In this document: in pieces, positions 43,529-52,595 of the stretch
How the letters are laid out: the number at the start of each line of letters is the position of its first letter
How positions within the stretch are numbered: the first letter of the stretch is position 1
Source: Paenibacillus sp. JZ16
Lineage (GTDB): Bacteria; Bacillota; Bacilli; Paenibacillales; Paenibacillaceae
Assembly: GCF_015326965.1 (NCBI RefSeq)
Contig: NZ_CP017659.1
Coordinates: 6,709,001 to 6,773,000 of the forward strand
Direction of reading: 5' to 3'
Length of the DNA stretch: 64,000 nucleotides
Translations under genes and position numbers: made by a program
The notes under the pieces: model-generated
The model's database searches: none
Told to the model about the DNA's origin: nothing
Seen by the model: only the letters and a program-made list of their open reading frames with translations

Positions 43529-45115
43529 ATGAACATACCTAAACAACGCATCAAAATCAGTCTAGCCATGGTTATGCCTGCGCTGGTTTCATTATCCATT
43601 CTCATGACGATGTCGATTATGTTCTATATCCAGTATAAAAACGAGAAACGATCCTTATACAACAACACCATGTCGCTTAATTTATCCTCCGCACAAAAAA
43701 TGGCGGTTACCCTTGAAGCGATTTTCTCAGGGATGCGCCAAAGTCTTCGCGCCTCTGCCAACAATCCGGCTATTGAGGCCAGCGCGGCATCCGATCAAAA
43801 GGAGCTGCAGGTCATTTTTGATCTGATGCTGCAGAGCAGCCCTTATTTCAACTCCGTATTTTGGGCCGATCAAGCGGGTACCATTCGCGTGGTTTCTCCT
43901 GTGGGGAATAATTTGAATCAGGCCCGATTAAAAACGGAGGGGACTACGGAGGCGCTACAGGAGAGAAAGTCCTATATATCTGCACCGTATAGAACGCCTG
44001 CCGGACGCTGGATTGTTCTTGCGAGCGAGCCGATTTTTGACAGCTCCGGCGAGTATCACGGTATGATTGCCGGCACAATCTACTTGGAAGAGAACAATAT
44101 ATTGCATCGGATCTTCGGTTCCGGTGCGGGGAATGAGGAAGAATCCTACTCCTATATCGTGGATGCCCGCGGGAGGCTGCTCTATCATCTGGATAAAAGC
44201 CGGGTAGGGGAGGACGTAAGCTCTAACGGCGTGGTAAAGCGGCTCATGAGCGGCGAGAGCGGCATGCAGCGTGTCATGAATACGGATGGTGACGATTATT
44301 TGGCCGGTTATGCCAGCGTTGCAATGAATGGCTGGGGGATTGTCATGCAGACGTCGGTAAGTTCCATTCTGGCCGATGTCGACCGCAACTTGGAAGACCA
44401 ACTGAGAAGCATGCTTTTTCCGATCGTGCTTATGCTGGTCATAGCCGCCTATACGGCTGCAAGAATTGCCGCTCCGTTTACCCGGCTGTATAAATTAACG
44501 AAAATGGTAGCAGCGGGACAAACGGTGTCTTCTCAGGAATTCCGGCCGCATTGGAATCGGGAAGCCGATCAATTGAACCGGATCATGGGGGTGGCTGCCG
44601 AATCGCTGGCCAAGCAGACCCTTTCGTTACAGCAGGAAGCCATCACGGATCCATTGACGGGGCTGTCCAATCGCCGAGAGCTGGAACGCTGCCTTGATTC
44701 ATGGGAAGCGCTTAGGGATCCATATGCTGTTTTAATGCTGGACATTGACCATTTTAAAAGCGTAAACGATACATATGGCCATCAAACCGGCGACCAGGTC
44801 CTGAAGCTGGTGGCGGCGGTCATGAACGATTGCGTTCCAGAGGGTGCGGTCTGCTCTCGTTTCGGCGGGGAGGAGTTTGTCATTCTTCTTCGGAAGCATA
44901 GTATGGATGAAGCCTATCGTTTGGCTGAGCGAATTCGCAATGCGATTCAGAATTCCAAAACGCCTTATTCGCTAACACTTACCGTATCGATCGGCGTCTC
45001 CTTGTATCCTGAACATGGCAGCCGAGAGGATGTATTCCAGGCAGCGGATATGGCGTTATACCGGGCGAAGGACGAAGGACGTAACCGGACGATTGCGGGT
45101 GTGATATCGGCATAA
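43529..45115 (+). CDS. Membrane-bound diguanylate cyclase with dCache-type sensor
   Basis: 528 residues: TM1 about 12-32, an extracellular sensor of about 250 residues with dCache features (VFWADQAGTIRVVSP, APYRTPAGRWIVLASEPIFD, YIVDARGRLLYHLDKSRVGED), TM2 near 295-315, then a GGDEF domain (DPLTGLSNRRELE, MLDIDHFKSVNDTYGH, SRFGGEEF). It should make cyclic di-GMP in response to an external ligand. The RxxD inhibitory site normally just before GGEEF is missing (PEGA there), so product inhibition is probably weak. Confidence 0.9.
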   Translation: MNIPKQRIKISLAMVMPALVSLSILMTMSIMFYIQYKNEKRSLYNNTMSLNLSSAQKMAVTLEAIFSGMRQSLRASANNPAIEASAASDQKELQVIFDLMLQSSPYFNSVFWADQAGTIRVVSPVGNNLNQARLKTEGTTEALQERKSYISAPYRTPAGRWIVLASEPIFDSSGEYHGMIAGTIYLEENNILHRIFGSGAGNEEESYSYIVDARGRLLYHLDKSRVGEDVSSNGVVKRLMSGESGMQRVMNTDGDDYLAGYASVAMNGWGIVMQTSVSSILADVDRNLEDQLRSMLFPIVLMLVIAAYTAARIAAPFTRLYKLTKMVAAGQTVSSQEFRPHWNREADQLNRIMGVAAESLAKQTLSLQQEAITDPLTGLSNRRELERCLDSWEALRDPYAVLMLDIDHFKSVNDTYGHQTGDQVLKLVAAVMNDCVPEGAVCSRFGGEEFVILLRKHSMDEAYRLAERIRNAIQNSKTPYSLTLTVSIGVSLYPEHGSREDVFQAADMALYRAKDEGRNRTIAGVISA

Positions 45116-45165
45116 TGTACAAGCCATCGGCATGGCAGGTCTCTCCGGGATCAAGCAGCCGATGG

Positions 45166-45200
45166 GATGACCTCTGAATTCATCAGGGGTCATCTTTATT
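45166..45200 (+). terminator. Terminator after the diguanylate cyclase
   Basis: Stem GATGACCTCTGA / TCAGGGGTCATC with one G-T pair, then TTTATTAT. Confidence 0.8.
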
Positions 45201-45236
45201 ATGATTCGGAGCTGAGTTCGGCACATATCTGCATAC

Positions 45237-45284
45237 TTGTAATCAGGAACACTTTCCATTAGTATATAAGCATTAAGTTATATG
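45237..45284 (+). promoter_or_regulatory. arsR promoter with ArsR operator
   Basis: TTGTAA (45237-45242), 17 bases, TAGTAT (45260-45265). A 22-base imperfect palindrome at 45263-45284 (TATATAAG...GTTATAT) overlaps the -10 box. A near-identical site is found before arsB at 45715, so this is probably the ArsR operator. Confidence 0.7.
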
Positions 45285-45332
45285 GATGCGGTATGTTGAA
45301 TATTATTTTTCTCATTAAAGGGGTGAAACTTA

Positions 45333-45656
45333 ATGGAGCATATGAACGAAATGGCCGAGAAACTCAAATTGCTTGGGGATAAAACAAGGCTTACCATGTT
45401 GACGCTCCTCAAGGAAAGAGAATGGTGCGTTTGCGAGTTTGTGGAAATATTCGACATGTCACAGCCCGCAATCAGCCAGCATTTAAGAAAGCTTAAGTCC
45501 CAAGGCATCGTAAGTGAAGCCAGACGAGGTCAATGGGTTTATTATTCCTTGCATGTTGAGGATAAGCCATATATTCAAGCGGTGTTGCATGAGATGCCAA
45601 GCGCGCAAGAAATTCTGTCATCGCTAAATAAGAGCATAAACTGTTCCTGTGATTAA
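45333..45656 (+). CDS. arsR: ArsR/SmtB family arsenic-responsive repressor
   Basis: 107 residues, winged helix with KLLGDKTRLTMLTLL and SQPAISQHLRKLKSQGIV. The metal-sensing motif is CVCEF (Cys32, Cys34) at the start of helix alpha-3, the As(III) site of classic ArsR. It represses its own gene and arsB until arsenite binds. It carries two further cysteines at the end (NCSCD). arsB follows after 141 bases containing a second operator. Confidence 0.92.
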   Translation: MEHMNEMAEKLKLLGDKTRLTMLTLLKEREWCVCEFVEIFDMSQPAISQHLRKLKSQGIVSEARRGQWVYYSLHVEDKPYIQAVLHEMPSAQEILSSLNKSINCSCD

Positions 45657-45714
45657 CCGATAATCCGTCTGAAATATGAATGAGGTTCGAGGGGTAGAGA
45701 TAGTCGATGTTCAT

Positions 45715-45736
45715 TATATAAGGATATAGTTATATA
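45715..45736 (+). promoter_or_regulatory. Second ArsR operator, upstream of arsB
   Basis: A 22-base palindromic site (TATATAAGG...GTTATATA) matching the arsR operator at 45263-45284 in 18 of 22 positions. It lies about 60 bases before the arsB start, so arsBC may have its own repressible promoter. Confidence 0.65.
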
Positions 45737-45797
45737 TTGATCAAGAGAAGAAGCATAACTGTATTCAAGGTCATTACGTTATTGGAGGGTTTATACA

Positions 45798-47093
45798 TTG
45801 GTTTCTGTTGTTTTGGCCAGCATCATTTTTTTAATTACTTTGGTTTTTGTCATTTGGCAGCCTAAACATCTATCCATCGGATGGTCGGCTTGCGGAGGTG
45901 CGGTGCTGGCACTGCTCGCTGGCGTCGTTGACTTTCAGGATGTATGGGATGTCACCGGAATCGTATGGAATGCTACGCTCGCCTTTGTTGCGATTATTAT
46001 CATCTCATTGATTCTGGATAAAATCGGTTTATTCGAATGGGCTGCCTTGCATATGGCGAATGCCGCTCGAGGCAACGGTATCCGGATGTTTGTGTATGTA
46101 TCTGTTCTTGGCGCTGTTGTCTCCGCATTTTTTGCAAATGACGGTGCGGCTCTGATCTTAACGCCGATTGTGCTTGCCATGGTGCGGGCGCTCCATTTCG
46201 ACGAGAAGAAGGTGTTTCCCTTTATCATCGCAAGCGGCTTTATTGCGGACACAACTTCACTCCCGCTGGTGGTCAGCAATCTGGTGAATATCGTATCGGC
46301 TGATTACTTTGGCATTACGTTTACCGAATACGCCAGCCGAATGCTGGTTCCCAATCTTTTCTCGTTAGCGGCGAGTGTCCTTGTGCTTTACTTGTTTTTT
46401 CGCAAAAGCATACCGCAAAAGTTTGACGGGAGCGAGCTCAAGCAGCCGGCAACGGCAATTCAAGACCCTGCCATGTTCCGCTTGTCCTGGATTGTTTTGA
46501 GTATGCTGATGGTCGGTTACTTTGTGTGTGAATTTGCGGGGATTCCGGTATCGATCGTGGCTGGAGTTATTGCGATACTCTTTCTGCTGATGGCGAGAAA
46601 AAGTCAGGCTGTGCCGACCAAGGAAGTGCTCAGAGGCGCACCATGGGCGATTGTCTTTTTCTCGATCGGCATGTATGTCGTGGTCTATGGCTTGCGAAAT
46701 GCCGGTCTTACTGATTTTCTGGCAAGTGTGATACAGCAGATCGCCGACCAAGGGATATTTGCCGCAACCATGGGCATGGGCTTCATTGCTGCAATCATTT
46801 CTTCCATCATGAACAATCTGCCGACGGTGATGATTGATGCGTTAGCAATCGATGCGACAAACACTTCGGGCGCCATCCGTGAGGCGTTAATTTATGCGAA
46901 TGTCATCGGTTCCGATCTGGGTCCCAAAATCACGCCGATCGGTTCGCTGGCAACCCTGCTGTGGCTGCATGTCCTTTCGACCAAAGGCGTGAAGATCAGC
47001 TGGGGGACCTACTTTAAGACCGGAATTATATTGACTATTCCGACATTGTTTATAACCCTCTTAGGTTTATATATTTGGTTAACCATACTTTGA
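45798..47093 (+). CDS. arsB: Arsenite efflux transporter ArsB
   Basis: 431 residues from TTG 45798, after GGAGGG. It has about 12 membrane helices, with [40 protein letters not shown] and [12 protein letters not shown] and [20 protein letters not shown], the ArsB/NhaD family signature. It expels arsenite or antimonite. Its pairing with arsC extends resistance to arsenate. Confidence 0.95.
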   Translation: MVSVVLASIIFLITLVFVIWQPKHLSIGWSACGGAVLALLAGVVDFQDVWDVTGIVWNATLAFVAIIIISLILDKIGLFEWAALHMANAARGNGIRMFVYVSVLGAVVSAFFANDGAALILTPIVLAMVRALHFDEKKVFPFIIASGFIADTTSLPLVVSNLVNIVSADYFGITFTEYASRMLVPNLFSLAASVLVLYLFFRKSIPQKFDGSELKQPATAIQDPAMFRLSWIVLSMLMVGYFVCEFAGIPVSIVAGVIAILFLLMARKSQAVPTKEVLRGAPWAIVFFSIGMYVVVYGLRNAGLTDFLASVIQQIADQGIFAATMGMGFIAAIISSIMNNLPTVMIDALAIDATNTSGAIREALIYANVIGSDLGPKITPIGSLATLLWLHVLSTKGVKISWGTYFKTGIILTIPTLFITLLGLYIWLTIL

Positions 47094-47127
47094 TTGAAGC
47101 GATAAGGGAGAAAGGGAGAGGACCAAT

Positions 47128-47547
47128 ATGACAAAAAAGACGATATACTTCTTGTGCACAGGCAATTCCTGCCGCAGCCAAATGGCTGAGGGATGGGCCA
47201 AAAAACATCTGGGTAATGATTGGAACGTCTACAGCGCGGGGATCGAAGCTCACGGCCTAAACCCGAATGCGGTTAAAGCGATGAATGAGGTGGGGATTGA
47301 TATTTCGAGTCAAACCTCCGATATCATTAACCCGGAGCTGTTAAATCAAGCCAACCTGGTGGTCACCTTGTGCGGCGATGCAGCCGATCGTTGTCCGATG
47401 ACGCCTCCGCATGTTCGCCGAGAGCATTGGGGCTTTGATGATCCAGCCAAGGCACAGGGGACCGACGAAGAAAAATGGGCTGTTTTCCAGCGCGTACGCG
47501 ATCAAATCGGCGAGCGTATTCAACAATTTGCGGAAACCGGGGAATAG
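47128..47547 (+). CDS. arsC: Thioredoxin-dependent arsenate reductase
   Basis: 139 residues of the low-molecular-weight phosphatase fold. The P-loop is CTGNSCRS with nucleophile Cys10; Cys82 and Cys89 ([10 protein letters not shown]) match the redox relay of B. subtilis and S. aureus ArsC. It reduces arsenate to arsenite for ArsB. It is the last gene of the cluster and is followed by a terminator. Confidence 0.95.
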   Translation: MTKKTIYFLCTGNSCRSQMAEGWAKKHLGNDWNVYSAGIEAHGLNPNAVKAMNEVGIDISSQTSDIINPELLNQANLVVTLCGDAADRCPMTPPHVRREHWGFDDPAKAQGTDEEKWAVFQRVRDQIGERIQQFAETGE

Positions 47548-47608
47548 TACGAAAACTGTGCCAGGGCCCGGACGCTTCCTTGAGAAGATACTGATATCCT
47601 GGTATACC

Positions 47609-47640
47609 AAGAACGCCCCTACTCGCGGGCGTTCTTTTTT
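47609..47640 (+). terminator. Terminator of the ars operon
   Basis: Stem AAGAACGCCC / GGGCGTTCTT with an 8-base loop, then TTTT. It may also serve the convergent MocR gene. Confidence 0.85.
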
Positions 47641-47734
47641 GTCAACAACTCCTTTATGATTCATCCAAGGTTCAGGTACTGATAGCCGCCGTGGCTACCA
47701 CAAAGCACAGGCTGGAGAGAGCAGCCGGTTCTGC

Positions 47735-49180
47735 CTATTGAATCGTGGCGCGCAGAGCTTCCGCGAACCTCGTTATTCCGGATGGGATATCCTCGGCTCT
47801 GGCACGGGCATAAGTAAATCTCACATAACCGGAAGCGGAACCGTACACGCTGCCTGGCGCAAAAATTACGCCTTTTTGAATGGAAGTCTCCAGCAGCTTG
47901 CTGTCATTCACGTCCGGAACGATTTTGCACCAGAGATGCAGGCCGCCCTCGGGCACATGGAAATGGACCAGGCCTTGAAGTTCTTTCTGAAGGGCCTCGA
48001 TCAGTAAATCCCGCTTGTACAACAGGCTTGCTCTTAGCCTGTCCAGGTGCGGAGCAAAATAGGAAGAATTGAGGAACTGTCCGGCCAAGCTTTGAGGCAC
48101 CACGCTCAATCCGAAATCCATCTGCTGCCTGGCGTCCGCAAGCCGCTCCACCACGGAATTCGGGGCGACCATCCAGCCTACGCGGAGGCCGGATGCGGCT
48201 ATTTTTGAGAAAGACCCGATGTACAATACCGAGCCGACGGAATCCACCGATTTCAAGGGGACAGGCGGAGAACACTGATAGGCCGTTAAACTGAAGGGAT
48301 CATCCTCAACGATCGGTAGCCCCAGCTTACTAGCCATATCAAGCAGCTGGGATCTTCTCTCATGGTCCATAATGGTGCCCGTGGGATTCTGGAAATTCGG
48401 ATTAATGAATATCATCTTGATCCGGTGTTTCTTGTAAAGGGAGCGGATGTCGTCCGGTTGTACCCCTCGTTCATCGACAGGGAGCCTGAACAATCGGAGC
48501 CCTGCGGATTGAAACATCGGCAGCGAATAACAATAGGATGGATCCTCGATGGCCACAGCGTCACCAGGTGACAGCAAGCACTGTGTAATGAGATACAGCG
48601 ATTGCTGGGATCCTGACGTAATCAGTATGGACGATTCGGTAGTATGAATCCCGCGATACTTTTTGAGATAGGTAACCAATGCTTGTCTGAGTGGACCATA
48701 TCCTTGTGGATTGTCATAACCGAAATAGGACAGACTGGGTTTCTGGCTCATCAACGTATTCATTTCTTGGATCGGTGCCAAATCCCCGGCGAGCTCCCCG
48801 CTGGCAAAATCAATCAAAGAAGGATCATGCGCCAACGCTTCCCGAATCCGGCGGAGAAAAGGGGGGTTAGGCAGAAAATTTCCTCCCTCAGCGTAACGGC
48901 GCCAGTTCGGCGTATGCTTCGGCGTGGCGCCCCACTTGGAACTGCTGACCCGCGTACCGCTCCCGGAACGGCTCTCTATGATTCCAAGCGCCCGAAGCTC
49001 CGAGTAAGCCAGAACCACGGTGCTTCGATTAACTCCGATTTGCTCCGCCAGTTTTCGCTCGGAGGGGAGTAAGCTGCCTGGAGGAAACTCACCGTAAGAT
49101 ATTCTTTGCTCCAAAGCATCAGCAATTTGCTGATATAGAGGTTGTGTGCTGTTGCGATCCGGCTTCCACACCTTCCTCAT
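47735..49180 (-). CDS. MocR/PdxR-type GntR regulator with aminotransferase domain
   Basis: 481 residues. The N-terminal GntR winged helix (PLYQQIADALEQRISYGEFPPGSLLPSERKLA) is followed by a fold-type I aminotransferase domain (about 110-480) with NPNFQNPTGTIMDHERR and the PLP-binding lysine in YIGSFSKIAASGLRVGW. Such proteins sense PLP or amino acids and regulate adjacent genes. The gene it is divergent from is rpmG-like, so no obvious PLP-related target sits beside it. Confidence 0.88.
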   Translation of the reverse strand: MRKVWKPDRNSTQPLYQQIADALEQRISYGEFPPGSLLPSERKLAEQIGVNRSTVVLAYSELRALGIIESRSGSGTRVSSSKWGATPKHTPNWRRYAEGGNFLPNPPFLRRIREALAHDPSLIDFASGELAGDLAPIQEMNTLMSQKPSLSYFGYDNPQGYGPLRQALVTYLKKYRGIHTTESSILITSGSQQSLYLITQCLLSPGDAVAIEDPSYCYSLPMFQSAGLRLFRLPVDERGVQPDDIRSLYKKHRIKMIFINPNFQNPTGTIMDHERRSQLLDMASKLGLPIVEDDPFSLTAYQCSPPVPLKSVDSVGSVLYIGSFSKIAASGLRVGWMVAPNSVVERLADARQQMDFGLSVVPQSLAGQFLNSSYFAPHLDRLRASLLYKRDLLIEALQKELQGLVHFHVPEGGLHLWCKIVPDVNDSKLLETSIQKGVIFAPGSVYGSASGYVRFTYARARAEDIPSGITRFAEALRATIQ

Positions 49181-49374
49181 CCTTTCATGAACATATTCAG
49201 CTGTTTCTGTCTGTAATGTTAATCATATCACTATGCTTAAATGAAGGGTTTTCATAATTTCATCATTACGATGACAAATATCCAGTACACCGGTAGAACA
49301 TGGAGGTTATATCGATTGTAAATCGGATAGGTCACCATAACCCTGCCGGGATAGGGGGGAATCGCTGCAGTTTC

Positions 49375-49434
49375 TTGACAAAACTTAAAAACAGGAATAA
49401 AGTATGATTTAATTAATCGTAATAATTACGATTA
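49375..49434 (+). promoter_or_regulatory. Promoter with Zur box upstream of the L33 paralogue
   Basis: TTGACA (49375-49380), 17 bases, TAAAGT (49398-49403). The perfect palindrome AATCGTAATAATTACGATT (49415-49433) just downstream matches the Firmicute Zur consensus, placed where a repressor would block initiation. Confidence 0.8.
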
Positions 49435-49462
49435 TGAAACACGAGAATAGGAGGTGTTGAAT

Positions 49463-49612
49463 ATGCGAGTGACGGTAACTTTGGCATGTACGGAAACCGG
49501 CGACCGTAACTATACAACGACTAAAAATAAAAGAAATCACCCGGAGCGAATGGAATTGCGCAAATATTGTCCACGCTTGAAGCGGGTGACGCTTCATCGG
49601 GAAACCAGATAG
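49463..49612 (+). CDS. rpmG: 50S ribosomal protein L33, zinc-independent (C-) paralogue
   Basis: 49 residues: [36 protein letters not shown] and LHRETR. Only two of the four zinc cysteines remain (Cys9, Cys36); Thr12 and Leu39 replace the others, so it should not bind zinc. AGGAGGTG precedes the ATG. With the Zur box upstream, it is expected to be made during zinc starvation to replace the zinc-containing L33 and free zinc. Confidence 0.88.
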   Translation: MRVTVTLACTETGDRNYTTTKNKRNHPERMELRKYCPRLKRVTLHRETR

Positions 49613-49623
49613 CGAATACAACG

Positions 49624-49652
49624 TAAGCCGGACCTATCATCCGGCTTATTTG
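49624..49652 (+). terminator. Terminator after the L33 paralogue
   Basis: Stem TAAGCCGGA / TCCGGCTTA with a 7-base loop, then TTTG. Confidence 0.75.
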
Positions 49653-49720
49653 ACTTCAAGCGAAATGGGATTACACTAAAATAACAGAATGCAGCGATGT
49701 GAACGAGGGGGATGGATGGG

Positions 49721-50182
49721 ATGAACCAGGAACGACATGATTCCAGCGGTGAGCTGCTCCTGAGCACACATACCCCGGAACAGTGGAGGCGGAGAAGGCA
49801 GGAGCTTAACGAATGGATCAACAGACCCAAGGTGCGCAAACAGCCCAAACGGACACGGTTATTCGGCGATACTTCTGTCGATGAGCAGTTATATCCGATA
49901 TTGATCCAGCTGCAAAAGGCGGGATTGGAGACCGAGTTTTCCTGCGCCGGCGTAAGCCCGCTGGATGAACCCGTTGATCATTCCCTGTATGCCTACCTGA
50001 CGTTTTTCGCGAGTGGTCCTGCGGAGAAGTTCGCGAACATTCTGATGGGAAACATGAGACATCGAGCGCTGATTACCTATGAGCCTGCCCGTCAACGCTA
50101 TGACGTGTCATCGTTTTTTATCGGACATAACCGTTCCTTCTGTCTGCTTCTGCAGCACAGTGCGGATCGGTTACTAATATAA
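49721..50182 (+). CDS. Hypothetical protein
   Basis: 153 residues from ATG 49721, nine bases after GAGGGGG; ATG 49712 is too close to the ribosome binding site. A basic N-terminal part (QWRRRRQELNEWINRPKVRKQPKRT) precedes a compact domain with LQKAGLETEFSCAGVSPLDEPVDHSLYAYLTF. It has no membrane segment or signal peptide. I do not recognise the family. It is followed 14 bases later by the DUF1349 gene, with which it is probably co-transcribed. Confidence 0.7.
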   Translation: MNQERHDSSGELLLSTHTPEQWRRRRQELNEWINRPKVRKQPKRTRLFGDTSVDEQLYPILIQLQKAGLETEFSCAGVSPLDEPVDHSLYAYLTFFASGPAEKFANILMGNMRHRALITYEPARQRYDVSSFFIGHNRSFCLLLQHSADRLLI

Positions 50183-50196
50183 GGAGTCGTGATCGA

Positions 50197-50811
50197 ATGA
50201 CGAGAAGCATCATGGAATGGGATGCGGGCGAATGGACAACCGAACCGGTATCGGTGACAAAAGAAGGGTACCATCTGAAGGTAGAGTCGAGAGAAGGCAG
50301 TGATTATTGGGAGAAAACCTTGTACGGATTTCAACGCGACAGCGGGCATTCACTGCTTACCTCGTGGGATCACGATGCGGCCATGGAGGTCACTTTTGAA
50401 TTGGATTCCTTTACAGAACTTTACGACCAGGCTGGGATTATGCTTATGAACGCTCCGGGACAGTGGATCAAAGCAGGGATCGAGATTAATGACGGAATCC
50501 CGCAGCTTGCCACTGTCGTCACCGATGGATATTCGGATTGGTCGCTCGCGCCGGTGCCGGAGTGGGTTGGCGAGCGTGTCACGATCCGTGCCTCGAGGCT
50601 GAATGATGCAGTCATCATCAGGGCAAGAACCGGCAAGCATCCTTGGCGAACCGTCCGCGTTGCCCCATTCCCTACCGGGACAGAATGTCAGGCCGGACCT
50701 TTTGTTTGCTCGCCGACCCGTACCGGACTGAACGTAACATTCACGCATTGGGTGAGGACGGAACCGGATAGCGACATCCATGTCGACCCGCCTATTGAAG
50801 CTGAAGTGTAG
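50197..50811 (+). CDS. DUF1349 family protein (concanavalin A-like fold)
   Basis: 204 residues. WDHDAAMEVTFEL, YDQAGIMLMNAPGQWIKAGIE, DWSLAPVP and CSPTRTGLNVTFTHW match DUF1349, a beta-sandwich related to concanavalin A-like lectins and beta-xylosidase C-terminal domains. It has no signal peptide, so it is probably cytosolic. The function is unknown. A ribosome binding site (AAGGAG) lies between the stop of the previous gene and ATG 50197. Confidence 0.82.
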   Translation: MTRSIMEWDAGEWTTEPVSVTKEGYHLKVESREGSDYWEKTLYGFQRDSGHSLLTSWDHDAAMEVTFELDSFTELYDQAGIMLMNAPGQWIKAGIEINDGIPQLATVVTDGYSDWSLAPVPEWVGERVTIRASRLNDAVIIRARTGKHPWRTVRVAPFPTGTECQAGPFVCSPTRTGLNVTFTHWVRTEPDSDIHVDPPIEAEV

Positions 50812-50858
50812 GAATATGTGCGGGTTTTGGTCGAATCAAGGAACTGGAATAGCGATAA

Positions 50859-50901
50859 AGAGACTTCACCTGAATGTCGTTACCGGTGAGGTCTCTTTTA
50901 T
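50859..50901 (+). terminator. Terminator after the DUF1349 gene
   Basis: Stem AGAGACTTCACC / GGTGAGGTCTCT with one G-T pair, 14-base loop, then TTTTA. Confidence 0.85.
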
Positions 50902-51017
50902 ATGCCGGTCCTCTGTATCAATTGCCACAGCGGGCATGCTGCGTGTATTGATATATTGAAGGTGGACACACGAACCTGCGAAATATTGATCACGTCCAGC
51001 AAAGGGGATACAACCAT

Positions 51018-51920
51018 ATGCGAAGCAAAGAAAGTGTTGCTATTAAAGAACGGTTGACCGCAGAGGGATTTCATCATAAATGGGAAAATGCCGGAACGAT
51101 TCGGCAATATATCGAAACCTTGCCTCCGTATCCTGCACTTTCAGAGGAACAGGAAGGATTGGAAACCCGTTGTTTTCACAGCGGATCCGGCTTGAGTATG
51201 AATTATTATATATCGCATGGCGCGATGGAACAGGGGACCATCGTTTATGTGCACGGCGGAGCTTATATCGAAGAGATTCTTCCACCCCATTTTGCTTTTG
51301 CCAAACAGTGGACGAAGCGAACCGGATTCACCGTCATCATACCGAATTATCCCACCGTCCCGGCTATAGATGCGAAGAAGCTGACGGGGCTGATGCGCGA
51401 ATTTTACAAGTACATCTGCGCCCAGACGGGGAGTCCGGTATTTCTAATGGGTGATTCGGCAGGTGGAGCGCTGGCTCTCGATATGGCCCAATCGGTAAAA
51501 GGAACGCCGCTTGTCCCAAAGGGATTAATTCTGCTCTCGCCATGGGCGGATGCAGCCACGGACAACCCCCAGATTGCCGCACTCGCTATACCGCAGCGTG
51601 ACGTCTTTCTACAGCCGGCCGGACTCGGAGAGGTCGGTAGGATGTATGCAGGAAGCCTTCCTGTGGACGACCCAGCGGTCAGTCCTTTGTTCGGCGAGAT
51701 GGGAGGCCTTCCCCGCACGGTCATCCTTGTCGGAACCGATGACTCCTTGCTGCCGGACGCTCGTTTGCTGCGCGATAAACTGGTCCGAGAAGGCGTTAAT
51801 GCCGAGTATTGGGAATACGAGAACATGATGCATGTGTGGCCTCTGTTTCCGATGCCTGAAGCCGAAGAAGCACTGGAGCGGATGCATCAATGGGTGGCGT
51901 GCAATGGAGGCAAGCCCTAA
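51018..51920 (+). CDS. Alpha/beta hydrolase (hormone-sensitive lipase-type esterase)
   Basis: 300 residues. The oxyanion-hole motif YVHGGAY, the nucleophile GDSAGGALAL, an acid in VGTDDSLLPDARLL and the catalytic histidine in MMHVWPLF are in the usual order of the HSL (family IV) esterases. No signal peptide is present. The substrate is unknown. The stop codon is followed 13 bases later by a 20-base palindrome. Confidence 0.88.
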   Translation: MRSKESVAIKERLTAEGFHHKWENAGTIRQYIETLPPYPALSEEQEGLETRCFHSGSGLSMNYYISHGAMEQGTIVYVHGGAYIEEILPPHFAFAKQWTKRTGFTVIIPNYPTVPAIDAKKLTGLMREFYKYICAQTGSPVFLMGDSAGGALALDMAQSVKGTPLVPKGLILLSPWADAATDNPQIAALAIPQRDVFLQPAGLGEVGRMYAGSLPVDDPAVSPLFGEMGGLPRTVILVGTDDSLLPDARLLRDKLVREGVNAEYWEYENMMHVWPLFPMPEAEEALERMHQWVACNGGKP

Positions 51921-51932
51921 TGGAGGGTGAAG

Positions 51933-51976
51933 GACCATCCAATTGGATGGTCACAACTGTCGCGCAATTGGATGGT
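51933..51976. repeat. 20-base perfect palindrome plus repeated half-site
   Basis: GACCATCCAATTGGATGGTC (51933-51952) is perfectly symmetrical. CAATTGGATGGT recurs at 51965-51976 in direct orientation. With no loop it is better suited to protein binding than to a terminator. There is no T run. Confidence 0.5.
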
Positions 51977-52098
51977 GTGCATTAGTCGATTGTTCATTAT
52001 AATGAGGCAGAAATGACAAATGAATGATTATTACGGTTGATCCTGATGCCTCAGGTTCTATAATAGAATGTATATAATGAATAATCGAATGGGGTTGT

Positions 52099-52299
52099 TT
52101 GTGGTTGGTTATGTATATTATCGTCATCGCACTGGCATTAATTGGAGGAGTTTCCACGCTTCTTGTAGGATTATCTCAGGAGAATAAGAAGGCAAACCCG
52201 AACTATGAGCGGAAAACAAAAACCAATCTCACGAAGCTGCTCATCATTTATCTTGTTTCGTTAATTGCGTTTATTGTGATATGGATGATGTTTAGATAA
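52099..52299 (+). CDS. Small two-helix membrane protein
   Basis: About 62-66 residues. The start is TTG 52099, TTG 52105 or ATG 52111; a GGGG ribosome binding site lies at 52091-52094. Two hydrophobic helices (YIIVIALALIGGVSTLLVGL and LLIIYLVSLIAFIVIWMMF) flank a basic polar loop (SQENKKANPNYERKTKTNL). No family recognised. It is followed by a clear terminator, which supports its being a transcribed gene. Confidence 0.65.
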   Translation: MWLVMYIIVIALALIGGVSTLLVGLSQENKKANPNYERKTKTNLTKLLIIYLVSLIAFIVIWMMFR

Positions 52300-52304
52300 T
52301 TGTA

Positions 52305-52346
52305 GAGGCCGTAACCTGGAATGATGACCGGGGAGCGGCCTTTTTT
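52305..52346 (+). terminator. Terminator after the small membrane protein gene
   Basis: AGGCCG (52306-52311) pairs with CGGCCT (52336-52341), followed by five T. The remaining gap to 52595 shows no convincing gene or signal. Confidence 0.7.
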
Positions 52347-52595
52347 ATTCCGATAAAGGACTTGCGGGTGAAGCCGACGAAACATGATGCTTGCCAGACT
52401 GTCCCGGTATTATGTTTTATTCATGATGATCATTGGAACCTGGGTCCATTTGATGTATTCTGGAGACATCAGCTCAACGGAAATTGTGATCATTGCTTAC
52501 TTTCAGATGCGAGCTGTGTTCACTTCAGGATGGTTTATGAATGGATGAGAAGAAAGGACAGCATCACTAATCGATAAGGGAGGTCTTAGGATTAC

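Noticed and set aside
52362..52577. 71-codon frame before the oxidoreductase gene
   Set aside because: It begins just after a terminator, has no ribosome binding site and no recognisable features.
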